Source: Opitutales bacterium
GTDB lineage: Bacteria; Verrucomicrobiota; Verrucomicrobiia; Opitutales; Oceanipulchritudinaceae
Assembly: GCA_020831525.1 (NCBI GenBank)
Contig: JAFIGH010000005.1
Span: forward strand, 41,571-105,570
Length of the DNA stretch: 64,000 bases
Direction: 5' to 3'
Shown: one piece after another, positions 35,901-46,398 of the stretch
How the letters are laid out: each line of letters starts with the position of its first letter
Position numbering within the stretch: the first letter of the stretch is position 1
Notes under the pieces: generated by a model
Seen by the model: only the letters and a program-made list of their open reading frames with translations
Told to the model about the DNA's origin: nothing
Database searches by the model: none
Made by a program: the position numbers and the translations under genes

Positions 35901-38555
35901 TCGCTTACGGTAGCCGGCGGCAGCAGATTGGACACCGCATCAAGCGTCGTCCGCATTGGCGATGCGAGTGGCACCGAAGGCATCGTAACGATTTCCGGTG
36001 ACGATTCAATCTGGCAGAGCGAGGGGATGGTCGATGTCGGCATATTCGGTGCAGGTACACTGAAGGTTGAAGACGGGGCCACCGTGACCGTGGACCGTGC
36101 CAGGATTGCACGTGAAGAGACCTCTAACAGCTCGGTGACCATTACGGATGAATCATCGCTTTGGGATATTGCCGAATCACTGTATGTCGGCGGTGACGCG
36201 GACGAAGCCGGCGGCGAGGGCACGCTCAACATCGAGCAGAACGGCACGGTGCGCGTGGGCGACACGCTCCAAATCTGGGAAGAAGGCACCGTCAACCTCG
36301 ACGGCGGTTTGATTCGTTTCGACGGCTACGAAAATCAGGGCACCTTCAATTTTCTCAGCGGCATGATCGCGCTGGGCGGCGACCGCATGATCGGCGGAGC
36401 GGGAGGTGACGCGGTGATTGAGGAGCATTTCGGGCCGGCCCCGGATCTCGGGGAAGGCTTTGGCCTCACTGTTGAAGGGGATGCCGACTTGCGTGCCTCG
36501 TTCCGGGTGGCGGACGGAGAACTGAAGGTGGGCGGAACGCTCGACGTCGATGCCGGATCCGGAAGTCTTGCACTGGACGGGGGCACAATTCGCACGGGCG
36601 GATTTTTTAACGATGGAATCCCTTATGAAGGTCACTTCCTTCTAATGGAGGAAGGTAATTTCGATTTTCACGACGGTCGGTTGATCGTCGACGGCGGATC
36701 AGTCGGCTTCGGAGGTTCGGAGTCCGTTGTCCTCGACGGGCGAACCCCGGATGATAACCCTCAACTGATACTGCGGAATGGCTCGAGAATTCCGACGGGA
36801 AGCCATGACCGCCTTGTCATCGGTGCGGAAAACCGCGCGGAAATGCGGGTGGAAGGGGGCAGTCGCGTTTGGAGCCGGGAAGGCTGGATTGGTTTCCAGG
36901 ACGGTTCCGAAGGTGTCGTTGTGGTTACCGGCGTCGATGACGAGGGTAATCCATCGGAATGGAACGTCCAGGACAGCCAATTCGGGCTCTCCGTAGGAGG
37001 GGGCAGAGAAAGCGACGGGGGAACGGGTTTGCTGAAAATTGATAACCACGGGAGAGTCCTAAACGTTTCCGAGGGGCCGAATTCAATACTTAAGGGGGGC
37101 ACGGTTGTGATCTCGAACGATGGGGTGTTGGAAGTTGGACGGGGAATGAATGTACATGGAGACGTCACGATCAAGGATGATGGTGTTCTTGAAGTGATGG
37201 ATATATTTATGTCTATTGTGCTGGTGATGCCGGGCGGTGGCGTAACTCTCAAGAGAGGGGGATCCATTGATTTAACGGGCGGCTCGCGTGACTTTGGGGT
37301 GGAGGTCCGCGGGGGCGTTTTCTCGACGGACGACGACGTGGTTGTGGGGGACGGGAGTGAGGGGCTTCTCTTCGTGAATTCGGGTGGGCGTGCCATGACA
37401 GAGAAAAATGGATACATCGCCCGGCAACCAGGCTCCGATGGTGTGGCGACAATCACCGGAACGGACGGTGGTGAGCCGTCGCTTTGGTGCATTGCCGGAT
37501 CCCTTTATATCGGTGGAAGCGAAGAAGGTGAGGGCGGACCGGCGCGACTGGAAATTGCCGACGGCGCGCGCGTCGAGGTCGGGAGTGGAGTGATCAACCA
37601 CGAAACCGGCGAATTGGAACTCAGCGGAGGAACGCTCCAGCTCGACGCCGGCGGTTGCCCCGCGCCGGAGGAACCCGCCGCACCGATGACCCTGGCGGCC
37701 CAAAGCGCGGGCGTGCTGGAAAACCACGGCACGATCTCGGGACAGGGCACCATCGACGGTAGCATCGTCAACGAGGGGGTATTCAAGACCGGCAGCGGAC
37801 CGGCGGGAATGATCGTCAACGGAAGCTTCGTGCAGGGCGCGGCGAGTCAATTGGAGGTCGTTTTGGACGACGAAGGCGGCGACCGGCTCGAAACAAGCGC
37901 GTCGATGGATCTTGGCGGAACCCTGACCGTGGAATTGGCCGACGGATTTGAACCCGCTTCCCAACAGAATTTCATTGTTCTAAGAGCCGATGGAGGCATA
38001 GAGGGGGAGTTCGACCACGTCTTGGTCGATGGGTCCCCGGCCGAGCCGGAATGGGGGGTGGAATATGGAGCCAATACCGTGGTATTGGTGGCGCCTTCCG
38101 TTTCCGTGACGATGGCCGGTTGGCTCGGCGATCACTTCTCCGCGGAGCAACTGGCGGACGAATCCGTCGGCGGTTTTTCCGGCGATCCCACCGGTGCCGG
38201 GGTGCCGAATGCTCTGGCCTACCTGCTCGGCATGGATCCGTGGGCACCGGACCTTTCCCGTCTGCCCGATGCGGCGCTAGTGACCTCCGGTGACGCCGGG
38301 GAACCTGAACGCGTCCTCGCCATCGAATTCGAGAGACGGATACACGCTGCGGGCGTCGAAGTTGGCTACGTTTTTTCCGAAAATCTCGACGACTGGTCCG
38401 AAGCTTTCGTAGAGGAGGAGGTCCTCAACTCCGACGGAGAGTTCGAGACGGTTCGAGTCCGCTTGGTTTCGCCCGCAGTCGATGATACCGGGCAGGGATT
38501 CCTGCAAATCCGGATCGAGGAAACTGTCCGAACGAAACGTATCCAACGTTATTGA
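32984..38555 (+). CDS. Giant exported RCC1 / T5SS-PEP-CTERM-repeat protein, frameshifted at an A8 tract
   Basis: The ATG at 32984 has an AGGA seven bases upstream, but its frame is closed. The long frame (no stops to 38555) opens at 32988, right after the ATG. Removing one A from the run 32987-32994 joins them into a textbook signal peptide: MKKRVSVFLVGSLAALLS, ending APANA before AEADGQLWAWG. The mature part starts with exactly 14 RCC1 units (x-LWAWG-x...GQLGDGT), enough for two seven-bladed propellers. An InlB-type repeat follows (ASPPESGSFFGGGDY), then ~850 residues of T5SS/PEP-CTERM-associated beta-helix repeats (GTLNIEQNGTVRVGDTL type). The C-terminus has the usual verrucomicrobial GWLGDHF...LAYLLGMDP tail. 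It is probably a cell-surface adhesin. Whether the frameshift is an error, slippage or phase variation is open. Confidence 0.8.
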
Positions 38556-38601
38556 GGGTCGACACGGCAGTCGGGCGCTGCCATGAAAAGCGGCTCTCTT
38601 T

Positions 38602-39756
38602 ATGAAGATCCTTTTTGTCTCCACCAGTTCGGGGTCGCGGGGCGGGGGTGAGCTGGCCATGATCCCGCTCGCCGCCGAGTTGAAGCGGCGGGGCCACGTG
38701 TGCTCGCTCTGGCTCTCCGACCATGCGAAGATGGACGGCATCGCCGAAAAGTTCGCGCCCGTCGGGGAGGTCGTCCGCGCGCCCTACACCAACACCTACG
38801 ATCTGCCCCTGCGCAGCCTCCAGGCACCGTTCCGCCGCGGGACAGTCCGCCGGGTCGCGGCGCAACTCCGCGGCCTCGCCCCCGACGTCATCCACCTCAA
38901 TAAACAAAACCTCGAAGACGGGCTCGACCTCGTCGACGCCGTCGCCCGCACCGGCCTGCCCCGCGTGGGTATGATCCACATCACCCAGTCCGCCGCCTAC
39001 CTCAAGGCCCGCTTCGCCGCCGTGCGCGACGCCATGGCCCGCCGCGCCCTCCGCCGCTTCGGCGGGATCTGGGTGGCCAATCCGGACAACCGTTACCGCG
39101 AGTTGACGGCGTTTCTGGGCGGGGGTGCCGAAATCCGCGAAGTCCCCAACGGCGTGGATCTGCCCGATCTGGAGGCAATCCGTACTGCCGGCCGTGCGGT
39201 GCGTGCAGACCTCGGCGTCGCGGACGACAAGGTCCTCGTCCTCGCCGTGGGCCGCGTAACCTTCCAGAAACGCCCGGACCGCTTTCTCGAAGTCGCCGGG
39301 AAAGTCCGTGCCTCCCACCCGAAGGTCCGCTTCCTCTGGGTGGGTGCGGGTGACTGGGACGACGAGTGGGAGCGGCGGGTGACGGCCCGCGGCCTCGGCG
39401 ATGTCCTCACCCGCGTGGGCTGGCAGGACGACGTTTCTCGCTACTACGGCGCAGCCGATGTGTTTCTCCATCCCGCTGAATACGAAGGGCTGCCCTACGC
39501 CGTCCTCGAAGCCCTTGCCGCCGGGCTCCCCGTCGTCCTCTCCGACCGCCTCCGCCGCGACCTCACCAGCCTCGGCGAGCAGACGACCGTCGCCGTCGAA
39601 AACGAACCCGCCTTCCATGCCCTCCTCAAAGACCCGGAAACCCGCGCCGCCGCCGCGCGGTATTCCCGGCAGGCGGCGGAGGAGCGGTATTCCATTGGGG
39701 CTGTCGCCGGGCTTTGGGAAGGCTTTTACGCGGATGCCGGTGCGGGCGGGGCATAA
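38602..39756 (+). CDS. Glycosyltransferase family 4
   Basis: A 384-aa GT-B fold enzyme. The N-terminal donor-binding start is MKILFVSTSSGSRGGGE with a GGGE loop. The C-terminal half has VGRVTFQKRPDRFLE and the HPAEYEGLPYAVLEALAAG nucleotide-sugar site with its EX7E-like glutamates. It transfers a sugar from a nucleotide donor onto a lipid-linked glycan. It opens the surface-polysaccharide region, and a strong hairpin follows its stop. Confidence 0.88.
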   Translation: MKILFVSTSSGSRGGGELAMIPLAAELKRRGHVCSLWLSDHAKMDGIAEKFAPVGEVVRAPYTNTYDLPLRSLQAPFRRGTVRRVAAQLRGLAPDVIHLNKQNLEDGLDLVDAVARTGLPRVGMIHITQSAAYLKARFAAVRDAMARRALRRFGGIWVANPDNRYRELTAFLGGGAEIREVPNGVDLPDLEAIRTAGRAVRADLGVADDKVLVLAVGRVTFQKRPDRFLEVAGKVRASHPKVRFLWVGAGDWDDEWERRVTARGLGDVLTRVGWQDDVSRYYGAADVFLHPAEYEGLPYAVLEALAAGLPVVLSDRLRRDLTSLGEQTTVAVENEPAFHALLKDPETRAAAARYSRQAAEERYSIGAVAGLWEGFYADAGAGGA

Positions 39757-39788
39757 AAAAGCCCCGTGCGAAACGCACAGGGCTTTGT
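39756..39788. terminator. Bidirectional terminator between convergent genes
   Basis: AAAAAAGCCCCGTGCG and CGCACAGGGCTTTGT form a long stem around AAA. The A-run on the left gives the U-run for the leftward PEP-CTERM gene, and TTT on the right serves the rightward glycosyltransferase. It sits exactly between the two stops. Confidence 0.75.
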
Positions 39789-39812
39789 GAGAAAATGTTT
39801 GAAATGTCCCCG

Positions 39813-40571
39813 TCAGGCGCGGCGGCGGCGCAGAATAAACAGGGCTGCGAGAACACCGAATAGCGCGGCGTAGGTCGAGGGTTCCGGAATGGCGCTGACG
39901 GCGAAGATGGCGGCATTGGCCCCGCTGGTCTGGTTGCTGAAGGAAATGCTGACCAAGCTCTCGTTTTGCAGTGCCGCATCAACGTCGATAATGTATTCGT
40001 AGAGACGGGGGTTGTTCGAGGCAAGTCCGTCGAAAACGCCGCTTGTCCGGTGCACGCGGCCGACGCCTTGAATGACCGCATCGGCACCGTTCCACCAGTC
40101 TGCGATTGCGAGGTTTCCGCTTTGAGTTCCGCCGCCGGCGAAATTCAACGTAAAGGAAACATTTGACGCACCCTCTGCGCTGGCTGCGAGTAAACCAATC
40201 TGCGTGAAACTATCCGGATTCTGGAAAGTGAGTGCCCCGCTGGTCTGCCCTTTCATCAGAAGGGCATTGTTTTGTGTGTAGTCGGCAAGTTGGTATTGAT
40301 TGCCGCTTCCATTTGCGCTTGTAATGAAGCCGTTGGCGGGAAGGCCGCCGCCGTAGGTGGAGGCGTTGGCGAAATCCTCGGAGTAAAGCACGCGAAAGCG
40401 GTCGTAAGTTGTCGAGGTATTGGCTGCGGCGGAGCCCGTGCCGCTGGCAACGATATCTTCGTTGAAGCCCGCACTCACCGGTTGCGGAACAAGGATCGCA
40501 CCGGAAGCGGAAGTGGCGAAGACGGCAGCAAGCGCGAAGGCGGGAAGGAAACGAGACAGACTAGTGGTCAT
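39813..40571 (-). CDS. PEP-CTERM sorted exported protein
   Basis: A 252-aa protein with an N-terminal signal peptide (MTTSLSRFLPAFALAAVF, ending SASGA) and a C-terminal PEP-CTERM sorting tail. The tail is PEPSTYAALFGVLAALFIL, then RRRRA: motif, membrane segment, basic end. Exosortase cleaves such proteins and links them to the extracellular polymer layer, which fits the exopolysaccharide genes around it. The beta-rich middle has no recognised domain. No exosortase gene is in the window. Confidence 0.9.
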   Translation of the reverse strand: MTTSLSRFLPAFALAAVFATSASGAILVPQPVSAGFNEDIVASGTGSAAANTSTTYDRFRVLYSEDFANASTYGGGLPANGFITSANGSGNQYQLADYTQNNALLMKGQTSGALTFQNPDSFTQIGLLAASAEGASNVSFTLNFAGGGTQSGNLAIADWWNGADAVIQGVGRVHRTSGVFDGLASNNPRLYEYIIDVDAALQNESLVSISFSNQTSGANAAIFAVSAIPEPSTYAALFGVLAALFILRRRRA

Positions 40572-40760
40572 ATTTGCAATGCTTGGATATTCTACGATGG
40601 ATGGTTTCGAATTGACGGTCTTAGCTTTTGAGCGAGGGGTGCGGACGGGTCAAGTCCCATTTTGAGGAAAATCTCCTGGGGGGATTGAGGCGTAGCAGAC
40701 GGAGGTCGGGAGCGGAAAGGATGGTTGCGCTGCGGAAACGAATTGTGGTGGAATCCGCGT

Positions 40761-41747
40761 GTGCGCATCAGGAAAGCAGGCGTAGTCTTTTGGGACACCG
40801 GTTTCGGGACGACCCGTGACGTTGAGCTGGTGTCCGGAATACTCCGCGACGCGGGGTATTCCGTGCGTCCGGTGCGGACGCGCTCGCGCGGCGACTTGTC
40901 GGAGCGGCGCAGAAAATTTTTGTGCCAGTTCCATCGGCTCCTGTTTCCGTTCGAGGTACAGGTGCACTTGGAGCAAATCCACCGCGAGCAGTTCCGCTTC
41001 GGGCGGCGAAACATTCTCATCCCGAATCCGGATTTCACGGATCCCGGAGTTCTCCACCGGATTCCGCGGTTGACCGCGGTGGCCTGCAAGACGCGGGCGG
41101 CCGAGGGCCAGTTTGCGGCACTTGGAGCACCCGCCAAGTATGTAGGGTTCACGAGCAGTGACCGGTGGAAGCCGGATGTGGAAAAGGACTATGGTGCCTT
41201 TGTCCATATGGCGGGCCGCAGCCCATTGAAGGGGACGGACACTCTTGTGCGGATTTGGAGTGCGCACCCCGATTGGCCGGTGCTGACGGTGGTCCGCTCG
41301 TTGAAAGACGCGTACGGGAATCCGCGGGGTCGCATGGCCGTCGACGCCGCGAATATCCGGATGATCGAGGAGCACCTGCCGGAGGCGGAGATGCTCGACA
41401 TGCAAAACCGCTTTGGTGTGCACATCTGTCCGTCGGTGACAGAGGGCTTTGGGCATTACATCATGGAAGCGCTCTCAACGAAGGCGTTGGTGCTTGCGAC
41501 CGACGGCGAGCCGATGAACGAGTTGGTTTCGCCGCCGCGGGGTATTTTGGTGGCCGCGGAGGCCGATGGACGCCACTTTATGAACACGCGCTACCGGATT
41601 TCCGAGCGCGGGCTCGGGGAAGCCGTGGAAAAAGTGCTCGCGATGCCGATGGAGGAACGCCGGATGACGGGGGAGCGTGCCCGCGCCTATTTCACGGAGG
41701 CGACGGCGGCGTTTTTCGGGCGGATGCGCGCGCTGATCGAGGGATGA
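40761..41747 (+). CDS. Glycosyltransferase family 1-like protein
   Basis: A 328-aa protein with a GT-B C-terminal half: GAFVHMAGRSPLKGTDTLV, then the donor-site region HICPSVTEGFGHYIMEALS and TDGEPMNELV. A GTG at 40761 (MRIRKAGVVFWDTGFG) gives the best N-terminus. An upstream TTG at 40725 with an AGG nearby is the alternative. The N-terminal domain is short (~120 residues) compared with typical GT4 enzymes. Acceptor unknown. Confidence 0.8.
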   Translation: MRIRKAGVVFWDTGFGTTRDVELVSGILRDAGYSVRPVRTRSRGDLSERRRKFLCQFHRLLFPFEVQVHLEQIHREQFRFGRRNILIPNPDFTDPGVLHRIPRLTAVACKTRAAEGQFAALGAPAKYVGFTSSDRWKPDVEKDYGAFVHMAGRSPLKGTDTLVRIWSAHPDWPVLTVVRSLKDAYGNPRGRMAVDAANIRMIEEHLPEAEMLDMQNRFGVHICPSVTEGFGHYIMEALSTKALVLATDGEPMNELVSPPRGILVAAEADGRHFMNTRYRISERGLGEAVEKVLAMPMEERRMTGERARAYFTEATAAFFGRMRALIEG

Positions 41748-41768
41748 CGGGCGCGGAAGAAGCCGGGA

Positions 41769-42674
41769 TCAGGCGGACCGCTTCCGTTTGTAGTAGTGGA
41801 AGGATACCGTCTTTGCGCCGTCGGACAGATCTTGGATTTGAGCGTCGACATCGCTCTCGACGTCAAGCCGTCCTTCCCGGTTGAACCAATAGCCGATACG
41901 ATGCGGCAGGTGTACCCCTCGCAATGCAAAGTTGGCGTAAAGATTCCATTCGGAGAAACAGAGAAAGTTGTCGAAATCGAGGTTTTTGAGGATGGCCTTG
42001 GCCCAAGGAGCACCAAACCTCTCCGCGATGTCTGTCCTCATTTTGTGCAGCACGGGCGCGTTGAAGACCATGAAGTGGACGACAAAGCTGAAGGGAAGCG
42101 GAGCGCGGAGGCCGAGAAGGCGCTCGATACTTTCGTCGTAGGCGGCTTCGTATCCGTTGGTGACATCGAAGATCCACCTTCCGCCGATTTCCATGCGGAC
42201 CGGGCGGACAAAAGCCGTGTCGGCATCAATAAGGAGGAAATTCGGGCTGGTTGCCACAGTGTCGGCATTGAGCTTCAGGAGTTGTTGAAAGAGCCATCCC
42301 GAGCGGTCGCGGGGATAGTCACTGTAGATTTCGCGCAGTCGGGAGATGGAAACAGGAGCTACCTCGTTTTCGTCGATGAAGACACAATCCAAGTCTCTGC
42401 AGGCATCGATGATTGCGGCGTCGCGCGGGCCGATGACGTAGTGCGTGCCCAAGGGGTGGAGGAGGTTGGCTCGGAGCAGGCGGCAGGTGACGCGGAAGAC
42501 GGGAACATCCTTTGGAATAATGGGCGTCACGATGTCCAGAGGAAAGTTGCTGGGCCGGTTCGGGTCGAACTGCAACCACCGTCCGGTCTTGCGCAGAATG
42601 AGCCTGTGCAGGCGCGATGTGGTGGCGCGCTGCAATGCCCGGAGGCGTCTTGCGGAGGCATTCTGGTGGGTCAT
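41769..42674 (-). CDS. GT-A-type glycosyltransferase (DUF6492-like)
   Basis: A 301-aa protein with a DxD-type metal-sugar motif (FLLIDADTAFVRP) in the middle and the preceding WLFQQLLKLNAD typical of DUF6492 glycosyltransferases. The C-terminus (FSEWNLYANFAL, KTVSFHYYKRK) fits too. It lies opposite the long open frame that runs through the next gene's upstream region. Only this strand shows family motifs, so it is the real gene. Confidence 0.75.
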   Translation of the reverse strand: MTHQNASARRLRALQRATTSRLHRLILRKTGRWLQFDPNRPSNFPLDIVTPIIPKDVPVFRVTCRLLRANLLHPLGTHYVIGPRDAAIIDACRDLDCVFIDENEVAPVSISRLREIYSDYPRDRSGWLFQQLLKLNADTVATSPNFLLIDADTAFVRPVRMEIGGRWIFDVTNGYEAAYDESIERLLGLRAPLPFSFVVHFMVFNAPVLHKMRTDIAERFGAPWAKAILKNLDFDNFLCFSEWNLYANFALRGVHLPHRIGYWFNREGRLDVESDVDAQIQDLSDGAKTVSFHYYKRKRSA

Positions 42675-42890
42675 GATGAGTCGGGGATTGAGTCGTCGTT
42701 GGTGTGTTGGCCTGTGTGGCTTTCCGGAAGCTGCACCTCTGTCTGCGGGAATTTTCAGCGGAACCTCCGTCGGCGAACCGGGGTGGACAGGTGTACCGGC
42801 ACAGGAATTAGGCTTGTCACAGTGGGGGCGGGCGGTGTGGACTCAAGACAATCCTGTGGGACCGTTGTCCGGTCGCCCTGTGCGAGTAAC

Positions 42891-43844
42891 GTGAGCGAGG
42901 AGGCAGAGAAGTCGCGGCGGGGAACCGTCACAATATCCATTACGACGCACAATCGTTCTGAAGACCTTGTGCATACCCTCCGGCAACTTGCCCGGCTGGT
43001 TCCTGCGCCCTTGGAGATTATCGTGTGCGCGGACGGCTGCGCGGACGGAACCCAGGAGAGGGTGCGGACCGAGTTTCCGCAGGTCCGCCTTCTTGAAAAC
43101 AATCCGGGCCGGGGCTCGGTCTATTCGCGCGACCGCATAATCCGTGAGGCGCGGGGCGAGTTGGTACTTTCCCTCGACGACGACAGTTACCCAGTGGAAG
43201 ACGGGTTTCTCGGCGAGGTCGATCAGATTTTCGCAAACGACGAAACTCTGGCGCTCCTCACCTTTCCGCAGCGCTCCGACGAGTTTCCGGAATCGCTCAC
43301 GCAGGCTTCCTTCGGCGAGTCGCTCGTGGTGGGGAGCTACACGAGTTCGGGGACGGTCATCCGGCGTTCCGTCTACCTGTCTCTGAGCGGATTTCCGGAG
43401 ATTTTCTTCCATGCCTACGAGGAGCCGGACTTCACGCTGCAATGCGTCGCGGCGGATTTCCGCGCGGTCTTCTACACCGGGTTGACGGTGCGTCACCACT
43501 ATTCGAGCGCGCAGCGCGACGAAGTGCGCACCCACCACCGGCACGCCCGCAACGAGTGCTGGAGCGTCCTCATGCGCTGCCCCCTGTGGGCCGTTCCCGC
43601 CATGGTGCTGTTCCGCGCCGTGCGGCAGGCACGCTACACCGCCGGCCGCGGCTGGCCGTGGCTGCGGCGCGAGCCGCAGTGGTGGCGCGCGGCGGCGGCG
43701 GGCGCGCGCGCGGCTTGGCGGTTGCGTGCGCCGGTGCCGTGGAGCGCCTATTGGCGCTGGTGCCGGTTGATGCGCGAGCCGGAGCCGGTGGCGATGCGGC
43801 GACCGCAGGACCTTTCGGAAACCCATGCGGAAAGTCGTTCGTGA
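42891..43844 (+). CDS. Glycosyltransferase family 2
   Basis: A 317-aa GT-A enzyme: VTISITTHNRSEDLVHTLR, CADGCADGTQE, NPGRGSVYSRDRIIREA and the DxD region SLDDDSYP. The GTG at 42891 is chosen because the conserved domain starts 12 codons later. The frame is open another 1.1 kb upstream, but that part is antisense to the DUF6492-like gene. It begins a run of four same-strand genes (glycosyl, sulfo, polymerase, acyl). Confidence 0.87.
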   Translation: MSEEAEKSRRGTVTISITTHNRSEDLVHTLRQLARLVPAPLEIIVCADGCADGTQERVRTEFPQVRLLENNPGRGSVYSRDRIIREARGELVLSLDDDSYPVEDGFLGEVDQIFANDETLALLTFPQRSDEFPESLTQASFGESLVVGSYTSSGTVIRRSVYLSLSGFPEIFFHAYEEPDFTLQCVAADFRAVFYTGLTVRHHYSSAQRDEVRTHHRHARNECWSVLMRCPLWAVPAMVLFRAVRQARYTAGRGWPWLRREPQWWRAAAAGARAAWRLRAPVPWSAYWRWCRLMREPEPVAMRRPQDLSETHAESRS

Positions 43845-43866
43845 ACCCTTTGGCGCACATGTTTTA

Positions 43867-44757
43867 ATGAGCAAAGCACATGCCGAGACCATTCCCGCCG
43901 GAAGCTTTCTTATCTTCCTGCACATTCAGAAGACGGCTGGTATCACCGTGCAGCGTATGCTCCGGCGGCACTACGGCCCCGGCGTGTTCAAACGCCTCGG
44001 AGCGCGTCTCGGCGGAAGCCAGGCACAGGGAGGGACTATGCGCGATGCGCTTGCTGCGACGACGCCGGCGAACCGGTATTTTGCTGGGCATATGTGCTAC
44101 GGTGTGCACCGTTACTTGCCGCAGCCGTCCACCTACCTCGCCTTTTTCCGCGAACCTGTGAGCCGCCTTGTGTCGCTCTACCATTACTCCAAGACAAATG
44201 AGACGGCGTATTACCATTCGTATGCAAAGAACGCATCCGCCGAGGAGTTCCTCCTTGAAACGGACTTGATGGAGTTGGACAACGGGCAGGTGCGGTTTGT
44301 CGCGGGTGATGAGGCGGATATGTTCATCAACCGAACCCCTGTAGGGGGCTGCGGAGAGGACCTCCTTGAACAGGCGAAAAGGAACATCGAGAACGACTTC
44401 GGGTTCGTCGGCATCATGGAGCGCTTCGACGAATCGGCGGTGCTTCTTGGCAAGCGTCTCGGTTGGCACTCCTCCTTTTACCTGCGGCGCAACACGGGCC
44501 GAAAAGGAACTACGTCTGCGGTTTCCGACGAAGTAAAGCGGCGTGTTCGTGAAAAAAACCGGCTGGACGTTGCTTTTTACTCGTTTCTTTGCGAACGGTT
44601 CGATCAGGATGCGGCGGCCTACGGAAGTGGTTTTGCCGAGGATGTTGCAGACTTCAGGAGGAAAAACCTTCTTTACTCGCGTGTCCTCCTGCCTCCCTAT
44701 GAACTGTATGACGCATTCAAGGCCCGATTGTCGGGCAACCCGAACCGGCCGCGCTAG
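43867..44757 (+). CDS. Sulfotransferase family protein
   Basis: A 296-aa protein with the 5'-phosphosulfate loop of PAPS-dependent carbohydrate sulfotransferases (FLHIQKTAGITVQRM) and the 3'-phosphate region YLAFFREPVSRLVSLYHY. It would add sulfate to a hexose of the surface glycan. Start 43867 leaves 22 bp to the previous gene. An in-frame ATG at 43825 overlapping that gene is possible. Neighbours include the polymerase and acyltransferase, so sulfated exopolysaccharide is a reasonable inference. Confidence 0.87.
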   Translation: MSKAHAETIPAGSFLIFLHIQKTAGITVQRMLRRHYGPGVFKRLGARLGGSQAQGGTMRDALAATTPANRYFAGHMCYGVHRYLPQPSTYLAFFREPVSRLVSLYHYSKTNETAYYHSYAKNASAEEFLLETDLMELDNGQVRFVAGDEADMFINRTPVGGCGEDLLEQAKRNIENDFGFVGIMERFDESAVLLGKRLGWHSSFYLRRNTGRKGTTSAVSDEVKRRVREKNRLDVAFYSFLCERFDQDAAAYGSGFAEDVADFRRKNLLYSRVLLPPYELYDAFKARLSGNPNRPR

Positions 44758-44805
44758 GTTTCGGCACCCAAGCCGTGCCGCGCGGCTACCGCACATGACC
44801 GCCGG

Positions 44806-46335
44806 ATGACACAAATTGCGCAAACCGCAAGTGAAGTTTCCATCCCGCACGGGCATGGAGCCGAAGACAGCAGGGGCGAGGCCAGCCTCCGCCCGACGGT
44901 GGCTGGGACCGGCGCGCTACTGATCGGCATCGCGGTCAGTTTTTTAGCGCGCGGGGGAGAGGATCCCGCGCAGATGGCGGGGGTCGTCGCATGGGTCATG
45001 CTTGCGGCCCTCGGGATCTCGATTTTCTGTGATTTCCTTGTGTCCTTGCGCAACCTCGTGCGCGTCGACCTCTTCGCCCTGCTCGCGTTGTACTTTCTGA
45101 CGCTCTTTGAGTTCCTCTTTGACCAGCAGGATTTCGCCCGGATGGCGTATATGGAGCCGACCCGCGACGCCCTCGCCATCGTTTTGACGGGCTTTCTCGG
45201 GATCGTCATAGGGCGGCACTTCATCAGGCCGGGAAGCGCGGCGCTTGTGTTTCTGCGCGATTTGGAACTGTCGCCGAGGTTGATCCTGCTGGTGTTTTTC
45301 GGCGCGTTCGTGGTGAGCAAGTTCTACATGTTTCTGGCCGTGAACTTCAACCCCTTCGAGTGGTTTCACCACCTGCTGGGGCCGCGCTTCACCCAGCCAT
45401 GGACGCGCGCGCGTCTCGGCGGTTGGAAGTCGCTCCTGAACGAGCTTGCCTTGCTCGGGCTTATCATCCCGCCCCTCGCAGGCGTGATTTTCGCGCAGCG
45501 GAAGAGGTACGGCGGTTTTGCGCTTTTTTCCGTTGCCGTTGTTCTCCTATTGCAGCTCCTCGTCGCGATCGCGCCGGGAACCCGCAACACTTTTGCCATC
45601 AACCTCGCCGGTTTCCTAGGCGGGTATTTCCTCTGCCAGCCCGTGCTGCGCCTACGGCCGTTGGCGGTGTGGGGTATTGTATCGCTCCTCTTTTTTGTTG
45701 TTGTCAGCGAGCACATGGTCAACTTCCGGACGATCGGGCTGCGGGCGTATATCGAAGGCGGACACTACCGGGCGGATGAGCGGCTCAATCTCGATTTTCT
45801 TGCCGCCGAAGAGACCGGATTCATGGCAGGCAAAGGCTATTTCGTGGATTACAACCTGTATACGATCCACGAATTGGCACAGGTCTTCCCATCCCAATAC
45901 GGATTCCTCGGTATGAACGTGTATTGGGTGGCCGCGACGAAGCCCGTACCTCGCGCAATTTGGCCGGGGAAGCCGGAGGATCTCGAAGTCGGGATCGAAG
46001 AAGCGCTCGGCGTCGAGGGCATGACGCTCGCCTGCACCTTCGCGGGCGAGGCATGGATGGCGGGCGGTTTTGCGGCTGTGCTGCTCACCGGGCTGGCCTT
46101 TGGCATGTTCTTCGCATGGTGGAACCGGCTGGGGTGTGCGGGCAACTCGCTCTATGCGATGCTGGTCTATGCCTCTGGCTTTCTGGCGGCCCTCATATCG
46201 ATGCGCAGTTTGATGTTTACGACAACGATGATACTGCCGGCGGTCGCCCTCATTGTTTTCGCGAAGTTCTTTCTCGACGACGACTCTTTCCGGCGTCCGA
46301 CGGAGGAACGGGACGATGGTGCGCCGGTCAATTGA
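44806..46335 (+). CDS. wzy-like: Wzy-like oligosaccharide polymerase
   Basis: A 509-aa integral membrane protein with about 11-12 hydrophobic segments and a large periplasmic loop (~350-420, including FRTIGLRAYIEGGHYRAD and AIWPGKPEDLEVG), as in O-antigen polymerases. These proteins share little sequence, so the call rests on topology and position between the sulfotransferase and the acyltransferase. It would join lipid-linked repeat units outside the membrane. Confidence 0.7.
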   Translation: MTQIAQTASEVSIPHGHGAEDSRGEASLRPTVAGTGALLIGIAVSFLARGGEDPAQMAGVVAWVMLAALGISIFCDFLVSLRNLVRVDLFALLALYFLTLFEFLFDQQDFARMAYMEPTRDALAIVLTGFLGIVIGRHFIRPGSAALVFLRDLELSPRLILLVFFGAFVVSKFYMFLAVNFNPFEWFHHLLGPRFTQPWTRARLGGWKSLLNELALLGLIIPPLAGVIFAQRKRYGGFALFSVAVVLLLQLLVAIAPGTRNTFAINLAGFLGGYFLCQPVLRLRPLAVWGIVSLLFFVVVSEHMVNFRTIGLRAYIEGGHYRADERLNLDFLAAEETGFMAGKGYFVDYNLYTIHELAQVFPSQYGFLGMNVYWVAATKPVPRAIWPGKPEDLEVGIEEALGVEGMTLACTFAGEAWMAGGFAAVLLTGLAFGMFFAWWNRLGCAGNSLYAMLVYASGFLAALISMRSLMFTTTMILPAVALIVFAKFFLDDDSFRRPTEERDDGAPVN

Positions 46336-46398
46336 GGGGGTGGACTTGAGGTGATTTTACGCTCGACGCTTCTTGGGCGCGAATTTTGACTGGGTGTT

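Noticed and set aside
41796..42890. Long upstream extension of the GT2 frame ending at 43844
   Set aside because: It is antisense to the DUF6492-like gene, has no family motifs, and the GT2 domain begins just after the GTG at 42891.
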